Below, in pieces: positions 8,538 to 17,400 of a DNA stretch of 23,807 nt (its first letter is position 1; every line of letters starts with the position of its first letter). The notes under the pieces are model-generated. The model searched no databases. It was not told the DNA's origin and saw only the letters and a program-made list of their open reading frames with translations. This DNA is from Saprospiraceae bacterium (lineage in GTDB: Bacteria > Bacteroidota > Bacteroidia > Chitinophagales > Saprospiraceae), in the NCBI GenBank assembly GCA_016709995.1, contig JADJLQ010000004.1:1-23807 (forward strand). Direction: 5' to 3'. The position numbers and the translations under genes were made by a program.

Positions 8538-11384
8538 TTGATAGGTGGAAATATCAGTCATAGACATAATCACATTTTATTCACTTCTTATTCCTTTCCA
8601 TTGAAGTATTCAATATTATTCGGTTTTATTTTTTTATCGGCGGCATTGACATCCCAATCACTGGTAGTCAGAGGGGTTTTGCAGGATTCTTCCGGGAACT
8701 CCTTGCCTGCTGCTACGGTAATGTTGCTCAGTGCTAAAGATTCTATTATGCAGGAATTCGTGACTTCGGGTGATGATGGTACATTTAAAATACGGGCTGC
8801 AAAAATAAAGACTATGTCCTGCAGGTCTTATTCCTGGGACTGGAGACTTTAAATAAAAATGTCAAGTCGTCAACAGATGATATCGATCTGGGTATCCTCA
8901 CCTTGCTGCCGTCTGCATCTGCCCTGCCCAATATAGATGTCATCGGTGAGTACGATCTGATGAAAATAGGAAAGGATACTGTAGAATACAATGCCAAAGC
9001 TTTTAAAGTCCAACCAGGTGCTGCCGTAGAAGACCTGCTCAAGCGACTCCCCGGGCTGGAAGTACAACGTGATGGATCAGTCAAAGCTTATGGTGAAGAT
9101 GTGCAAAATGTCCTGGTGGATGGCAAAGAATTTTTTGGAAAGGACACACGCATCGCTACTAAAAATCTGGAGGCGGATGCGGTAGACAAAGTACAGGTCT
9201 TTGACAAACGGTCTGACATGGCAGAATTTACCGGGGTGGAAGATGGTCGCGATGAAAAAACCATCAATCTTAAACTCAAAGAAAATCGCAAAAATGGACA
9301 TTTTGGTACGGCAGAGCTGGCAGGCGGAACTCATGATAGGTTCAAGACAAAATTTAACCTCAATAGGTTTGCCCCTAAGGCCCGCACCTCCATCATCGGC
9401 CTGGGCAATAATATCAATGATCAGAGTTTTTCGATGAATGATTATATAGATTTTATGGGAGGGCTAGGCTCTTTTATGCAAGGTGGAGGTGGAGGTAGAA
9501 TGCGTATAGAGGTTGGAGGAGAATCAGGGCTGCCCGTAGGAGGTGGTGCTGTCCAAGGAATACAAAGGTCTATGGCAGGGGGCATCAATATCAATCGAAA
9601 TATTACCAGCAAGACTGAACTGACAGCAAGCTACCTCCTCAATGAGATGAAAAATGCCCTGGTGAATTCTACAGAAAGGCAAAGTTTGCTTAGCGAGCAA
9701 TCATACAATAGCAAAGAGGATGAAGATCGGATAAGTAATAACAACGGTCACAATATCACTTTCAGGCTCAAATCAAAGCTGGATTCATTTCAAAACCTGA
9801 TCATTCGGGGCAACGGGGGTTGGAGCGCCAATAAATACAACAGTGACTTGCAGAATCTTACCTTTCTGACAGCAAATATGCCCGTCAACCAAAGTGCAAG
9901 ACAATACCTGGCCAATGGGAATGGATTTAATTTTACCACCTCGCTCACCTGGCAGCGCAGATTTAAAAAGTCGGGTCGTTCCCTGGTATTGAGTACTTCA
10001 GGTAGGTTTGGCAATACGGACAGGGATGGCTATCTGGATGCGATCAATCAATATTTTATTGGTAGTATATATGCAGACACTATACTTCAAAATCAACTTT
10101 ATACAGATCGGGGAAACCAATATGATGGAAGAATATCCTATACCGAGCCTCTTGGCAAAAAACAATACCTGGAGTGGAACGCATATGCAGCCAACAGCAG
10201 GAACAAAACCAATACAGATTTCTATGATATCATCGATCCGGGGATAGAGATCAGAAATGAATTATTATCTAACAATTACAATCGCGGGTATACTGTGTAT
10301 AATACCGGAGTGCGAATGATCAAAAACCGCAGTAAGTATTATTTGTCCTATGGAGTGAGTCTTCAACATGCTGCACTAAATGGGGAAGTATTGAATAATG
10401 AAAACCCAATTACAGTGGGTTTCACCCGCCTGCTGCCGGAGGCCAATCTCAATTACGAATTTGGCACTGCTCATCACCTCAACTTTGATTATTCTACCAG
10501 GGTACAAGAACCCTCTTTGCAGCAGTTGCAACCTACGAGTAACAATTCAGATCCACTCAATATCTATGTGGGCAATCCTTCCCTTAGACCAGAGTATGTT
10601 CATTCATTCAATACTTCGTATTTTCGCTACAACCAGTTTTCTTTTACTTCTATTTTCGGCAATCTTGGATACAATTATACCCGAAATAGAATCACTGACC
10701 TGATCGAGGTAGACTCTCTGTATCGTCGCACCATACAGCCTGTCAATGTGAAAGATGAAAAAGCGATGCGTGGCAATATCGAATTCAGTACGCCCATCAA
10801 GCCATTAAAATAGTATCTAAGATCAGACTTCGGTCTCAATTGGCCAAGAGTATTCTTTTCGTCAATAGCGAAAAAACAGGGTCAATCGATTTGGCAATGC
10901 GGTGACTTTTTCTTTGGAGAACAGGAGAAAAGAAAAAGTGGACGCCCTGGCTGGAATCAAGCTGAGTGGTAACACTGCTGAATACTCCATACAAAAGAGT
11001 CTAAATCAAAAATATAAAGAGACAAATCTTTTTGGTGAGCTCACTTACACTCCCAATACCCATTGGTCATTACATTCGGAGTATGATTATATTTCATACT
11101 CACAATCCAGCCAGCCTGATAAATTGGTGGTGCCTCTTTGGAAAGCCAGTCTCACCCGTTATGTGGGCAAAGATCAAAGGCTAAAAGTCATCGCCACGGT
11201 GTTTGACATCCTGGATCGCAACAAAGGGATCAGCAGAAGTAGCCAACTCAATTACCTGGAGACCCAGCGAACCAATGCACTCGGCAGATACTATATGTTG
11301 GGGCTGGCCTATTCGATCAGGGGATTTAAGAAAGCCGAAGGTGGTATTCATATAGAAATCAATGATCGCGATGATCATAGGTAA
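8538..11384 (+). CDS. Outer-membrane beta-barrel protein, TonB-receptor-like (OMP_b-brl_3 family), frameshifted
   Basis: After a signal peptide (KYSILFGFIFLSAALTSQS) comes a carboxypeptidase-regulatory-like domain (VRGVLQDSSGNSLPAATVML). The plug follows (DTVEYNAKAFKVQPGAAVED, LLKRLPGLEVQRDGSVKAYG, VDGKEFFGKD), with ADAVDKVQVFDKRSDMAEFT after it. A long barrel region carries a glycine-rich loop near 9450-9545. The length of about 945 residues fits TonB-dependent-receptor-like barrels of Bacteroidota that take up or export large ligands. Breaks occur at the A5 run 8801-8805, where one added base restores the reading, and between about 10810 and 10900, where two or three indels separate the main frame from the C-terminal 160 residues. 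The ATG at 8538 is the first in-frame start; the TTG at 8601 fits the signal peptide better. The ligand is unknown. Confidence 0.9.
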
Positions 11385-11474
11385 TACAAAAAATGATTTA
11401 GAGTAAGCTTAGATGTGGTCGGTCTTTTAATCCGGGTCGACTGCATTTTTAACTCTCCGGTTAAAATTAATCCG

Positions 11475-11506
11475 AGATCGTTCATTTGAATTTCTATGAA
11501 CGATCT
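11475..11506. other. Perfect 11-bp inverted repeat (hairpin), terminator or IS-flank RNA element
   Basis: AGATCGTTCAT (11475-11485) and ATGAACGATCT (11496-11506) form an 11-bp perfect stem with a 10-nt loop, 91 bp after the barrel gene's stop. No T-run follows on either strand, so it is not a standard intrinsic terminator. It may still end the barrel transcript or belong to the IS flank. Confidence 0.45.
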
Positions 11507-11610
11507 GATGATTGATTGATTAATGAATTGTGAACTTTTTGATGGAAGAATTTATTTCATAATCAATATCAGGATTAACCTCTGACAGAGTGACTGATGG
11601 TTCTATCAGC

Positions 11611-11633
11611 ATCCCGATATTCATCATCGGGAT
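11611..11633. other. 8-bp perfect hairpin in the IS110 3' flank
   Basis: ATCCCGAT (11611-11618) and ATCGGGAT (11626-11633) pair around a 7-nt loop, just after a smaller hairpin CTGAT/ATCAG at 11594-11609. They lie 40-80 bp downstream of the transposase stop. They could be a terminator on the minus strand or part of a structured RNA of the element. Confidence 0.4.
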
Positions 11634-11673
11634 CCGAAGGATAAAAAATTCAACCGCTAATGAATTTTTCCAT

Positions 11674-13030
11674 CTAACTTCCCGCCAAGCGTTGACTACC
11701 AATAATTAATTCATCTGTATTTATTTCCATATGTTTTATTAATTTATTGATTGTCTTCAACGTTCTTTGTCTTTTTTTTAATTTGTACTGATCCATATCT
11801 ATTGGCTTATATGGTTGTTTTTTTGTGATCATATTCCAAATAATCACAGCCATTTTTCTGGCGGTTGCAGTAATTGCCGCTCCTCTTCCTTTTTGTAAGC
11901 TATTTTTTGAAAAAAATGAAGCAGGTAACCTGTTTTTTTTCTACTAATTGTATTGGCTGCATTTCGTAGTGTCAATGTAAATTTATTGGTAGTCTGTGGG
12001 GTCTTGGAGCTTATGATTTTACCTCCGGTTTTCTTATTATTTGGAGCCAACCGTAACCAACTGACAAACTTCGAGGCTGTACTAAATTTGAATATATCTC
12101 TTCCTACTTCCGCCAATAATGACATCACAGTGGCTTCACTGACACACTCTATTTCCATTAGGTCAACACCATAATATTGATAACTTGTTGTACAGACATT
12201 TAAACTGCTGCTATTTCTTGACTTTTGTTTCTTCGTCAGATTAATTTTACCAGCTTCTTCTGCCCCTTGTGATTCAATAATTTGATCAAAACAATTCTTC
12301 ATTTGTTGATCGCAATTTTCTATTCGATTACGAACATACTGATATGCTTGATGGAGATCTTTCAGAATATAGAGTTGATTATCATTCCACCTTCCTTGAA
12401 GGTATTGTGCTAGTTCTTGATGACTTTTCTGATTCGCGAATCGGCCAGTATAGCTAATTTATTTCCATCTCGTTGACCTTCTACAATTGCCTGTATTATC
12501 GATTGTCCTGTTTTGCCTCCCAAATCATTGATGGCTACATCCAGACGGATATTCATTTGTCTCATGCATTGGCCTATTCGGTTCAATAACCTAGAACTCT
12601 CGTCGATCAGATTATTTCGATGTCGATTTAATGTTCTTATTTCCATAGTTGCATTGGATGGCAAAAAACAAGATTTCAAAAACCCATAGGTGAATAATTT
12701 TTGTATCCATTTACAATCTTTTACATCTGTTTTTTGACCGCCGATACCCTTAGTATGGCTTCCATGCACCAGGCTAACTTCAAATCCTGCTTCTTGAAGT
12801 GCCAAGAATAAAGTCTGAAAATAACTCCCTGTACTCTCCATTGCTACATGAGTTATTTGGTGAACTTTGAGAAAATCTATCATCAAATTATGATCATCGG
12901 TATTGATTCCAAATTTCCTTACCTGATCATCAGACTGTCCCACCGCTACCATGTGGAATCGAGACCCTACATCAATCCCTGCGCTGTGAGGGTAAACAAT
13001 TTGCCATACTTCTTCCTTTTTCTTTTCCAT
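11674..13030 (-). CDS. IS110-family DEDD transposase, frameshifted
   Basis: The N-terminal RuvC-like DEDD domain shows D20 (HSAGIDVGSRFHMVAVG), E65 (THVAMESTGSY), D102 and D105 (KTDVKDCKWIQKL). The C-terminal transposase domain begins MEIECVSEATVMSLLAEVGR and contains WLRLAPNNKKTGGKIISSKT, TNKFTLTLRNAANTI and, after a frameshift, ITATARKMAVIIWNMITKKQ. Two indels break it, near the T4 at 12423-12426 and the T5 at 11889-11893. Correcting them gives about 450 residues ending at 11674, the usual size for this subgroup. It catalyses excision and insertion of the element through a circular intermediate; in studied members a bridge RNA chooses target and donor. Because both indels are in homopolymers, the enzyme may be intact in the living genome. 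Confidence 0.9.
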
Positions 13031-13111
13031 TTCTTTTCATTTTTAAAAATTAATTAAAAATGCTCTTGAAAGAAATGTATTTTTAGAACTCATTATTATT
13101 CCATACGGGGT

Positions 13112-13184
13112 TCTTGATCTCGACTTCCATCGGGATCAAGACCACCATTAAACTTTCTAAGAGCCCTCGCTAAAAACGAGGGCT
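13112..13184. ncRNA. Two strong hairpins in the IS110 5' flank, candidate bridge RNA region
   Basis: Stem 1 pairs 13112-13122 with 13131-13141 (TCTTGATCTCG with CGGGATCAAGA, one G-U pair, 8-nt loop). Stem 2 pairs AGCCCTCG at 13162-13169 with CGAGGGCT at 13177-13184 (loop CTAAAAA). They lie 80-155 bp upstream of the transposase start. IS110-group elements encode their bridge RNA upstream and IS1111-group elements downstream. I cannot decide which group this is, nor find target-matching loops without the empty site. Confidence 0.3.
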
Positions 13185-13316
13185 TTACATTCCAGCCATG
13201 ATTTGGGTGGGGTTTTGATACGCCATTTAACTCAAGGGCTTCTTTTTCAAGAGCTATCAAAATGGAAGTTAGCTGTATAATTTTACTATTGTTTTCAATA
13301 GTCTCTTTGTTTTGGG

Positions 13317-13886
13317 TTAATAACACGTAGTGCGTGTCGAATCACAGTTAAGTCGATCCCTGGTCCAGCTATCGGAAGAAGTAGTATACACGAGGGGACA
13401 CAAGGTTGCATCCAACACGTAAGCGCATCCAATGATAATTTTTTCACCTGATATACTGGGCTCCATTGCACCGGGTATTTTGAATTGGCAAGAAGATTTT
13501 TTGCTCCATAGGTCTGCGCTCAGATCAAAAGAATACCAATCATTTAAATCCGGAAGTGGTTGCGCCGTGCTCAATCCCATATACAAAAGGTTAGAATAAA
13601 ATACCATCATGGGCGCTAACCGGTCAGCTCCGGGAAAATCAGCTTTAGGTATCCATTGAGTAATGGTACTATCATACAACCAAAAATCTGTAGGAAAGTT
13701 TGGATACACCGTATGACTAAAATAATGATACGATTTGGATTTGGATTTTAACTCTACGGACCCGACCCTGGTAATGTCTTCCTGCAGTGGGAGGGTATGA
13801 TCATAAATCTCTATACCTGGTTCGTTTTTTGCACAAGACCCACAAAAAAGGATTAAAAGAAGAAAAACTAAAGATCTGATAGTCAT
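13317..13886 (-). CDS. Kelch-like exported lipoprotein, probably truncated at the IS boundary
   Basis: The protein starts with a lipoprotein signal (MTIRSLVFLLLILFCGSC) followed by AKNEPG. It contains kelch-like blade fragments: DFWLYDSTITQWIPKADFPG, then NLLYMGLSTAQPLPDLNDWY and DLSADLWSKKSS, in which an aromatic-Asp strand is followed by a Trp strand. Only about two blades are present in 189 residues, while kelch-like beta-propellers of this type usually have five to seven. The reading frame runs into a stop at 13317, exactly where the sequence changes character into the AT-rich IS flank. No continuation is seen beyond the element at 11385-11670. The IS insertion therefore probably removed the 3' part, or a deletion did. 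Cell-surface lipoprotein is the likely location; no function is known. Confidence 0.65.
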   Translation of the reverse strand: MTIRSLVFLLLILFCGSCAKNEPGIEIYDHTLPLQEDITRVGSVELKSKSKSYHYFSHTVYPNFPTDFWLYDSTITQWIPKADFPGADRLAPMMVFYSNLLYMGLSTAQPLPDLNDWYSFDLSADLWSKKSSCQFKIPGAMEPSISGEKIIIGCAYVLDATLCPLVYTTSSDSWTRDRLNCDSTRTTCY

Positions 13887-14006
13887 GTCATAACGATTGA
13901 GTACATCAAAATTAACGAAATTAAGATTAAACTAGTTGTGCCTAATGTGCAGTGTCGAACCAAAATCGAATTGGAATCAGACCTCCGTAATACATGACCT
14001 TAGGGG

Positions 14007-14034
14007 TTGAAAAAAAGGTGAGTCCATACTTTTG
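14007..14034 (+). promoter_or_regulatory. Bacteroidota-type promoter for the small membrane protein
   Basis: TTG at 14007-14009 and TACTTTTG at 14027-14034 match the -33 TTG and -7 TAnnTTTG elements with a 17-bp spacer. Transcription would begin near 14040, leaving a leader of about 75 nt before the ATG at 14116. This argues against an upstream start at 14032. Confidence 0.45.
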
Positions 14035-14115
14035 ATTAATATTTATCTTTCGCAAAAAATCAGGCAAATGTCTCCGAATCCAGTTTATTACTCAATTCCA
14101 TCTCAACTGCGTCGT

Positions 14116-14475
14116 ATGGAAAATATGCATATCCTTTTTTGGTTGCTCAAGGATATATCCTGGTGTCTCAATTTTAAAGTGTTGGGGGTACTCATGATCA
14201 TACCGACGCTTTCTGTAGCTATCTATATTACCATTAAAAACAAAGAATACAAGTCTGAATTGGCCCATAACCTGGCAGTGATATTCTGGATAGCAGCCAA
14301 TAGTACCTGGATGATCTGTGAGTTTACCGGCATCGATGAGACGCCGATCATTGGTGGCTTCGATGGCAGGCACCTGGCTTTGATACCCTTCAGTATAGGA
14401 TTATTTATTTTATTGTATTACTATATTTTTCTACGGCACAAAGAAAAGAGTGAGGATCATCCACTCACTATGTGA
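14116..14475 (+). CDS. Conserved small membrane protein, unknown function
   Basis: From the ATG at 14116 the protein has 119 residues: a short N-terminal stretch (MENMHILFWLLKDISWCLNF), then three hydrophobic segments (FKVLGVLMIIPTLSVAIYIT, ELAHNLAVIFWIAANSTWMI and LALIPFSIGLFILLYYYIFL) and a charged tail. The frame stays open upstream to a TTG at 14032, but that codon lies inside the probable -7 box, so I reject the longer form. The pattern of a tryptophan-rich N-terminus and a conserved-looking Asn-Ser-Thr-Trp in the second helix gives the look of a real conserved family, but I cannot name it. It converges on proB, 14 bp away. Confidence 0.75.
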   Translation: MENMHILFWLLKDISWCLNFKVLGVLMIIPTLSVAIYITIKNKEYKSELAHNLAVIFWIAANSTWMICEFTGIDETPIIGGFDGRHLALIPFSIGLFILLYYYIFLRHKEKSEDHPLTM

Positions 14476-14489
14476 TTTTGCTTCATGGA

Positions 14490-15257
14490 TTATTTTACGG
14501 CGAATGCAGTAAATGCTATCTCTCCATTTAAGGCTTTGACTGCAAATCCATCATAACCCCCATTGACGATCCACATCTCTATGCTGTATTCACCACAGAT
14601 ACGGGCAGCTTCTATTTTTGATTTGATACCACCGGTCCCCAGCGAAGATACACTACTCCCGTTTTGAAGGTGTTCGATAGCCTGAATATCGGTCACAGTG
14701 TGGATGAGTTGAGCAGAGGCATTGGATTTTGGGTCAGCATCATACACTCCATCAATATCAGAAGCCAAAATCAATAGATCTGCTTTGAGCAAGACTGCTG
14801 TGAGTGCCCCAAGTTTGTCATTGTCCCCAAATTTGATTTCGTCGGTGGCAATGGTGTCGTTTTCATTGATGATAGGGATATATCCATTCTCCAGCAAGGT
14901 ATTGATGGTGGCCAGGGTATTGGATCTCGATAGTTCGTTTTCAAAGTCCCGGTACGTGAGTAAGCACTGGCCTATCTTGATGCTATAGTCATTGAACACC
15001 TCCTGGTAAAATCGCATCAGCACCGGCTGACCTATGGCAGCCAGGGCTTGTTTGACCGCTACGGGATTGCCACGATTGAGCTCGATATAGTGTTTAGCGG
15101 CAGCAATGGCTCCAGAAGTGACGATCACAATCTCGTTTTGGTCATTGAGATCATTGATCTGCCTGGCGATATCTTCCAGTTTTCCCCTGGAGATCTTGTC
15201 AGTACCTCTAGTCAGTGTCGTACTGCCCAGTTTGATGACTATTCTTCTTTTTTTCAT
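14490..15257 (-). CDS. proB: Glutamate 5-kinase, short form without PUA domain
   Basis: This intact 255-residue protein is an amino-acid kinase: MKKRRIVIKLGSTTLTRG (substrate/ATP lysine), VIVTSGAIAAAK, IPIINENDTIA and LGTGGIKSKIEAARI are the expected motifs of glutamate 5-kinase. It phosphorylates L-glutamate with ATP to gamma-glutamyl phosphate, the first step of proline synthesis in the cytoplasm. It ends at the kinase domain and lacks the C-terminal PUA domain of the longer E. coli-type enzyme; the short form is known in other bacteria. It lies 18 bp downstream of proA and is surely co-transcribed; in most genomes the order is proB-proA. Feedback inhibition by proline is typical of the family but cannot be judged here. 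Confidence 0.96.
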   Translation of the reverse strand: MKKRRIVIKLGSTTLTRGTDKISRGKLEDIARQINDLNDQNEIVIVTSGAIAAAKHYIELNRGNPVAVKQALAAIGQPVLMRFYQEVFNDYSIKIGQCLLTYRDFENELSRSNTLATINTLLENGYIPIINENDTIATDEIKFGDNDKLGALTAVLLKADLLILASDIDGVYDADPKSNASAQLIHTVTDIQAIEHLQNGSSVSSLGTGGIKSKIEAARICGEYSIEMWIVNGGYDGFAVKALNGEIAFTAFAVK

Positions 15258-15275
15258 CTCCTTTTATATAATATT

Positions 15276-16472
15276 TTAGTCTCTGACCTGGCCCTGACCA
15301 TAGACATACCATTTATTAGTCACCAGATGATCGAGTCCGAGCGGCCCCCGGTGGTGCAGTTTGTCAGTACTGATAGCGAGCTCTGCTCCAAGTCCAAACT
15401 GACCACCATCCGTATATCTGGAAGAAGCATTGTGTATGACAGAGGCAGCATCGATCGATTCCATAAATTTTGTAGCAACCTCACTGTCATTCGACACAAT
15501 TACAGCAGTGTGTCCGCCGGAATAAGTATTGATTTTTGCTATGGCATCCTCCAGACCATCGATGAGCGAAAACATGATTTTTTTGGCCAAAAACTCTTCG
15601 TACCATATATCTTCACCTTGTACGATAGTCAGATTGGATTGGAGCGCCTTATCTTCCAAAGTCTTATCGACCAGGACCTCACATTCAACTGCATGTAACT
15701 TGTCTATCAGGCGGGTGATAATAATACCGTGTTGCGGGTGATTTCGGTCAAACAAAACTTTATCAGTAGCATTGCATACACTGATTTTATGCATTTTGGA
15801 GTTAATTACAATCTCTATCGCCATATCGATGTCAGCATCTTCATGAATGTATACAAAGTTATTACCGCGTCCACTCACCAATACCGGTGCCGTGGAAAGT
15901 GACCGGACCATCTCTATCAGGGCATCTCCACCTCTTGGCACCACCAGATCTATCCTGGTCCCGGAGGTTTTGAGTAGTTCTGAAGTTTGCTCCCGGGTGT
16001 AGTCGAGGTATTGGATCTTATCCGTATTGATATCGTAGGCACTCAGCGATTCGTGCCACAGTGCGACCAGATATAGATTGGAGCTGCGGGCCTCTTTACC
16101 TCCTTTGAGCAGGATCGTATTGTCTGCCTTAAATGCCAGGGCTGCTGCCTCAATCGTAACATCCGGCCTGGATTCGTAGATGATCAGGATCGTCCCGAAA
16201 GGCGCTGTCCTATTTACGATCCGCATACCTTGCGGATGATGAAACTCATACCTATCCCGGCCAATAGGGTCTGGCTGCATAATGGTATCCTGCAGCGACC
16301 TGATCATAGACTCGACCTTTTTATCATCTATTTTGAGGCGATCATACATGGCCAGGTCAGCTGGGTCCGCCTGAGCCAAGTCCTCGATATTGGAGGCTAT
16401 AAGCTGTACTCGCCGCTGATCTATCAACCGCGCCATATGCGACAGTACTTTATTTTTTAAGTCAGTGGTCAT
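15276..16472 (-). CDS. proA: Glutamate-5-semialdehyde (gamma-glutamyl phosphate) reductase
   Basis: This intact 398-residue member of the aldehyde-dehydrogenase superfamily reduces gamma-glutamyl phosphate with NADPH to glutamate-5-semialdehyde, the second step of proline synthesis. Motifs are GTILIIYESRPDVTIEAAAL, ILLKGGKEARSSN, IDLVVPRGGDALI and the catalytic cysteine C233 in KISVCNATDKVLFD. The C-terminal block ASSRYTDGGQFGLGAELAIS is also typical. The segment that is usually G-x-G-x-C-H-x-Y-V in this family reads GRGNNFVYIHEDAD, so the usual His is absent. It is the upstream gene of a proA-proB operon, with promoter sequences expected in the gap 16473-16642, where I see no exact -7 box. 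Confidence 0.97.
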   Translation of the reverse strand: MTTDLKNKVLSHMARLIDQRRVQLIASNIEDLAQADPADLAMYDRLKIDDKKVESMIRSLQDTIMQPDPIGRDRYEFHHPQGMRIVNRTAPFGTILIIYESRPDVTIEAAALAFKADNTILLKGGKEARSSNLYLVALWHESLSAYDINTDKIQYLDYTREQTSELLKTSGTRIDLVVPRGGDALIEMVRSLSTAPVLVSGRGNNFVYIHEDADIDMAIEIVINSKMHKISVCNATDKVLFDRNHPQHGIIITRLIDKLHAVECEVLVDKTLEDKALQSNLTIVQGEDIWYEEFLAKKIMFSLIDGLEDAIAKINTYSGGHTAVIVSNDSEVATKFMESIDAASVIHNASSRYTDGGQFGLGAELAISTDKLHHRGPLGLDHLVTNKWYVYGQGQVRD

Positions 16473-16642
16473 TATTGTTTTTTCTATAGGGAGGGCAAAA
16501 TTAATGGATCATACGGGTATTCTGAACACTATAATTGCTAAAACAATGCCATATTGTGCAGTTCATGATCATATAATTAATTATGGATATCATGATTTAT
16601 TGCCTGCACAAAGGCAACGGTATCGAAATAAAACTGGCCGGT

Positions 16643-17215
16643 TTAACCTGACTTTTTAACATATTTGGTCAGTATGACGATATTCTGATCATTTACCCGA
16701 CCTTCGATCTGTTCAGGATTGCCATTGACTAAGGTGATCCTTCGTACAGCAGTACCTCTTTTGGCAGTAAAATTGGCCCCTTTTACATTTAGGTCCTGGA
16801 TGAGCACAACGGTATCTCCTTGTTGCAGTACCTGCCCATTGGCATCTTTGTGCACTTCATCTACTACTCCGGTATCAGTATCGTCAGCCCATTCAACGAC
16901 CATAATATCCGGATCTATCATGCCCAGGGTGTCTTGTGCCCAGGCCTGATCAGTCAGTTTACGAAGTAATCTTAGTGATACGACCTGAACGGCGGGAGTC
17001 AGGCTCCAGATACTTTCATTGAGACATCGCCAGTGGATAGGATCCAGCTGATCCTGGTTTTCCAATTGGCCCAGGCAAGTCTCACAGACTACTACCTGGT
17101 GATCGGTTAGGGTGCCTGATTTAGGGGGCACGGTATAGGCAGAGAGAAAGGAGGTGCCACCACAGAGTTCACATGTAGATTCACTGCGGGTCGATAATTC
17201 GGTGGATAGTTGCAT
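16643..17215 (-). CDS. PhnA/YjdM-type zinc-ribbon protein
   Basis: The N-terminus has a four-cysteine zinc ribbon: CELCGG near residue 16 and VVCETCLGQL about 30 residues later. The C-terminal domain (DANGQVLQQGDTVVLIQDLN, then VKGANFTAKRGTAVRRITLV and EQIEGRVNDQNIVILTKYVK) is the PhnA/YjdM domain at its expected place. Members were named after the E. coli phosphonate operon but are not phosphonoacetate hydrolases, and the true role is unclear. The frame remains open to a TTG at 17257; I prefer the ATG at 17215 because it begins MQLSTELSTRSESTCELCG, the usual start for the family. No phosphonate genes lie nearby. Length about 190 residues. Confidence 0.9.
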   Translation of the reverse strand: MQLSTELSTRSESTCELCGGTSFLSAYTVPPKSGTLTDHQVVVCETCLGQLENQDQLDPIHWRCLNESIWSLTPAVQVVSLRLLRKLTDQAWAQDTLGMIDPDIMVVEWADDTDTGVVDEVHKDANGQVLQQGDTVVLIQDLNVKGANFTAKRGTAVRRITLVNGNPEQIEGRVNDQNIVILTKYVKKSG

Positions 17216-17400
17216 GGGGGCAAAGATAGGTTTTGGCGGTGGTTTATTGGAGGGCAACCACGGTTTATCTCAGTCGGAGTAAATCAGCTCCTGAACAGTA
17301 CTCCCATCAGGCTGACCAAGTCGCGGTGAACCCGATCGAATAAAGACATGATGTAGAGAACCACAACTCCCAAAACAACAAATATGCATAACTTTCAACA

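Larger units (their letters stand above)
11507..13316 (-). mobile_element. IS110-family insertion sequence (ends approximate)
   Basis: The transposase at 11674-13030 defines the element. IS110-type elements lack clear terminal repeats and target duplications, so the ends cannot be read. I set them by neighbouring genes: the barrel gene ends at 11384 and the kelch-like coding sequence stops at 13317. Both noncoding flanks, each about 290 bp, carry strong hairpins (11475-11506, 11611-11633, 13112-13141, 13162-13184). A 9-bp inverted match CTAACTTCC at 11674-11682 and 13264-13272 might be subterminal repeats of the IS1111 type but may be chance. Confidence 0.7.

Noticed and set aside
9450..9545. 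Glycine-rich stretch in the barrel protein as a foreign insertion or repeat expansion
   Set aside because: Glycine-rich loops at this place are usual in this barrel family and the reading frame is undisturbed.
11520..11702. 60-codon minus-strand frame overlapping the transposase 3' end
   Set aside because: It overlaps the corrected transposase frame and runs through the hairpins at 11594-11633; no family pattern, and it is not the missing kelch remainder.
11674..13272. 9-bp inverted match CTAACTTCC at 11674 and 13264 as IS ends
   Set aside because: One copy overlaps the transposase stop codon, and a 9-bp match between two 300-bp flanks is not rare by chance; kept only as a remark.
13096..13326. 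76-codon open frame on the minus strand upstream of the transposase
   Set aside because: Its second half translates two perfect hairpins, it has no recognisable homology and it spans the presumed IS edge; better explained as structured noncoding flank.
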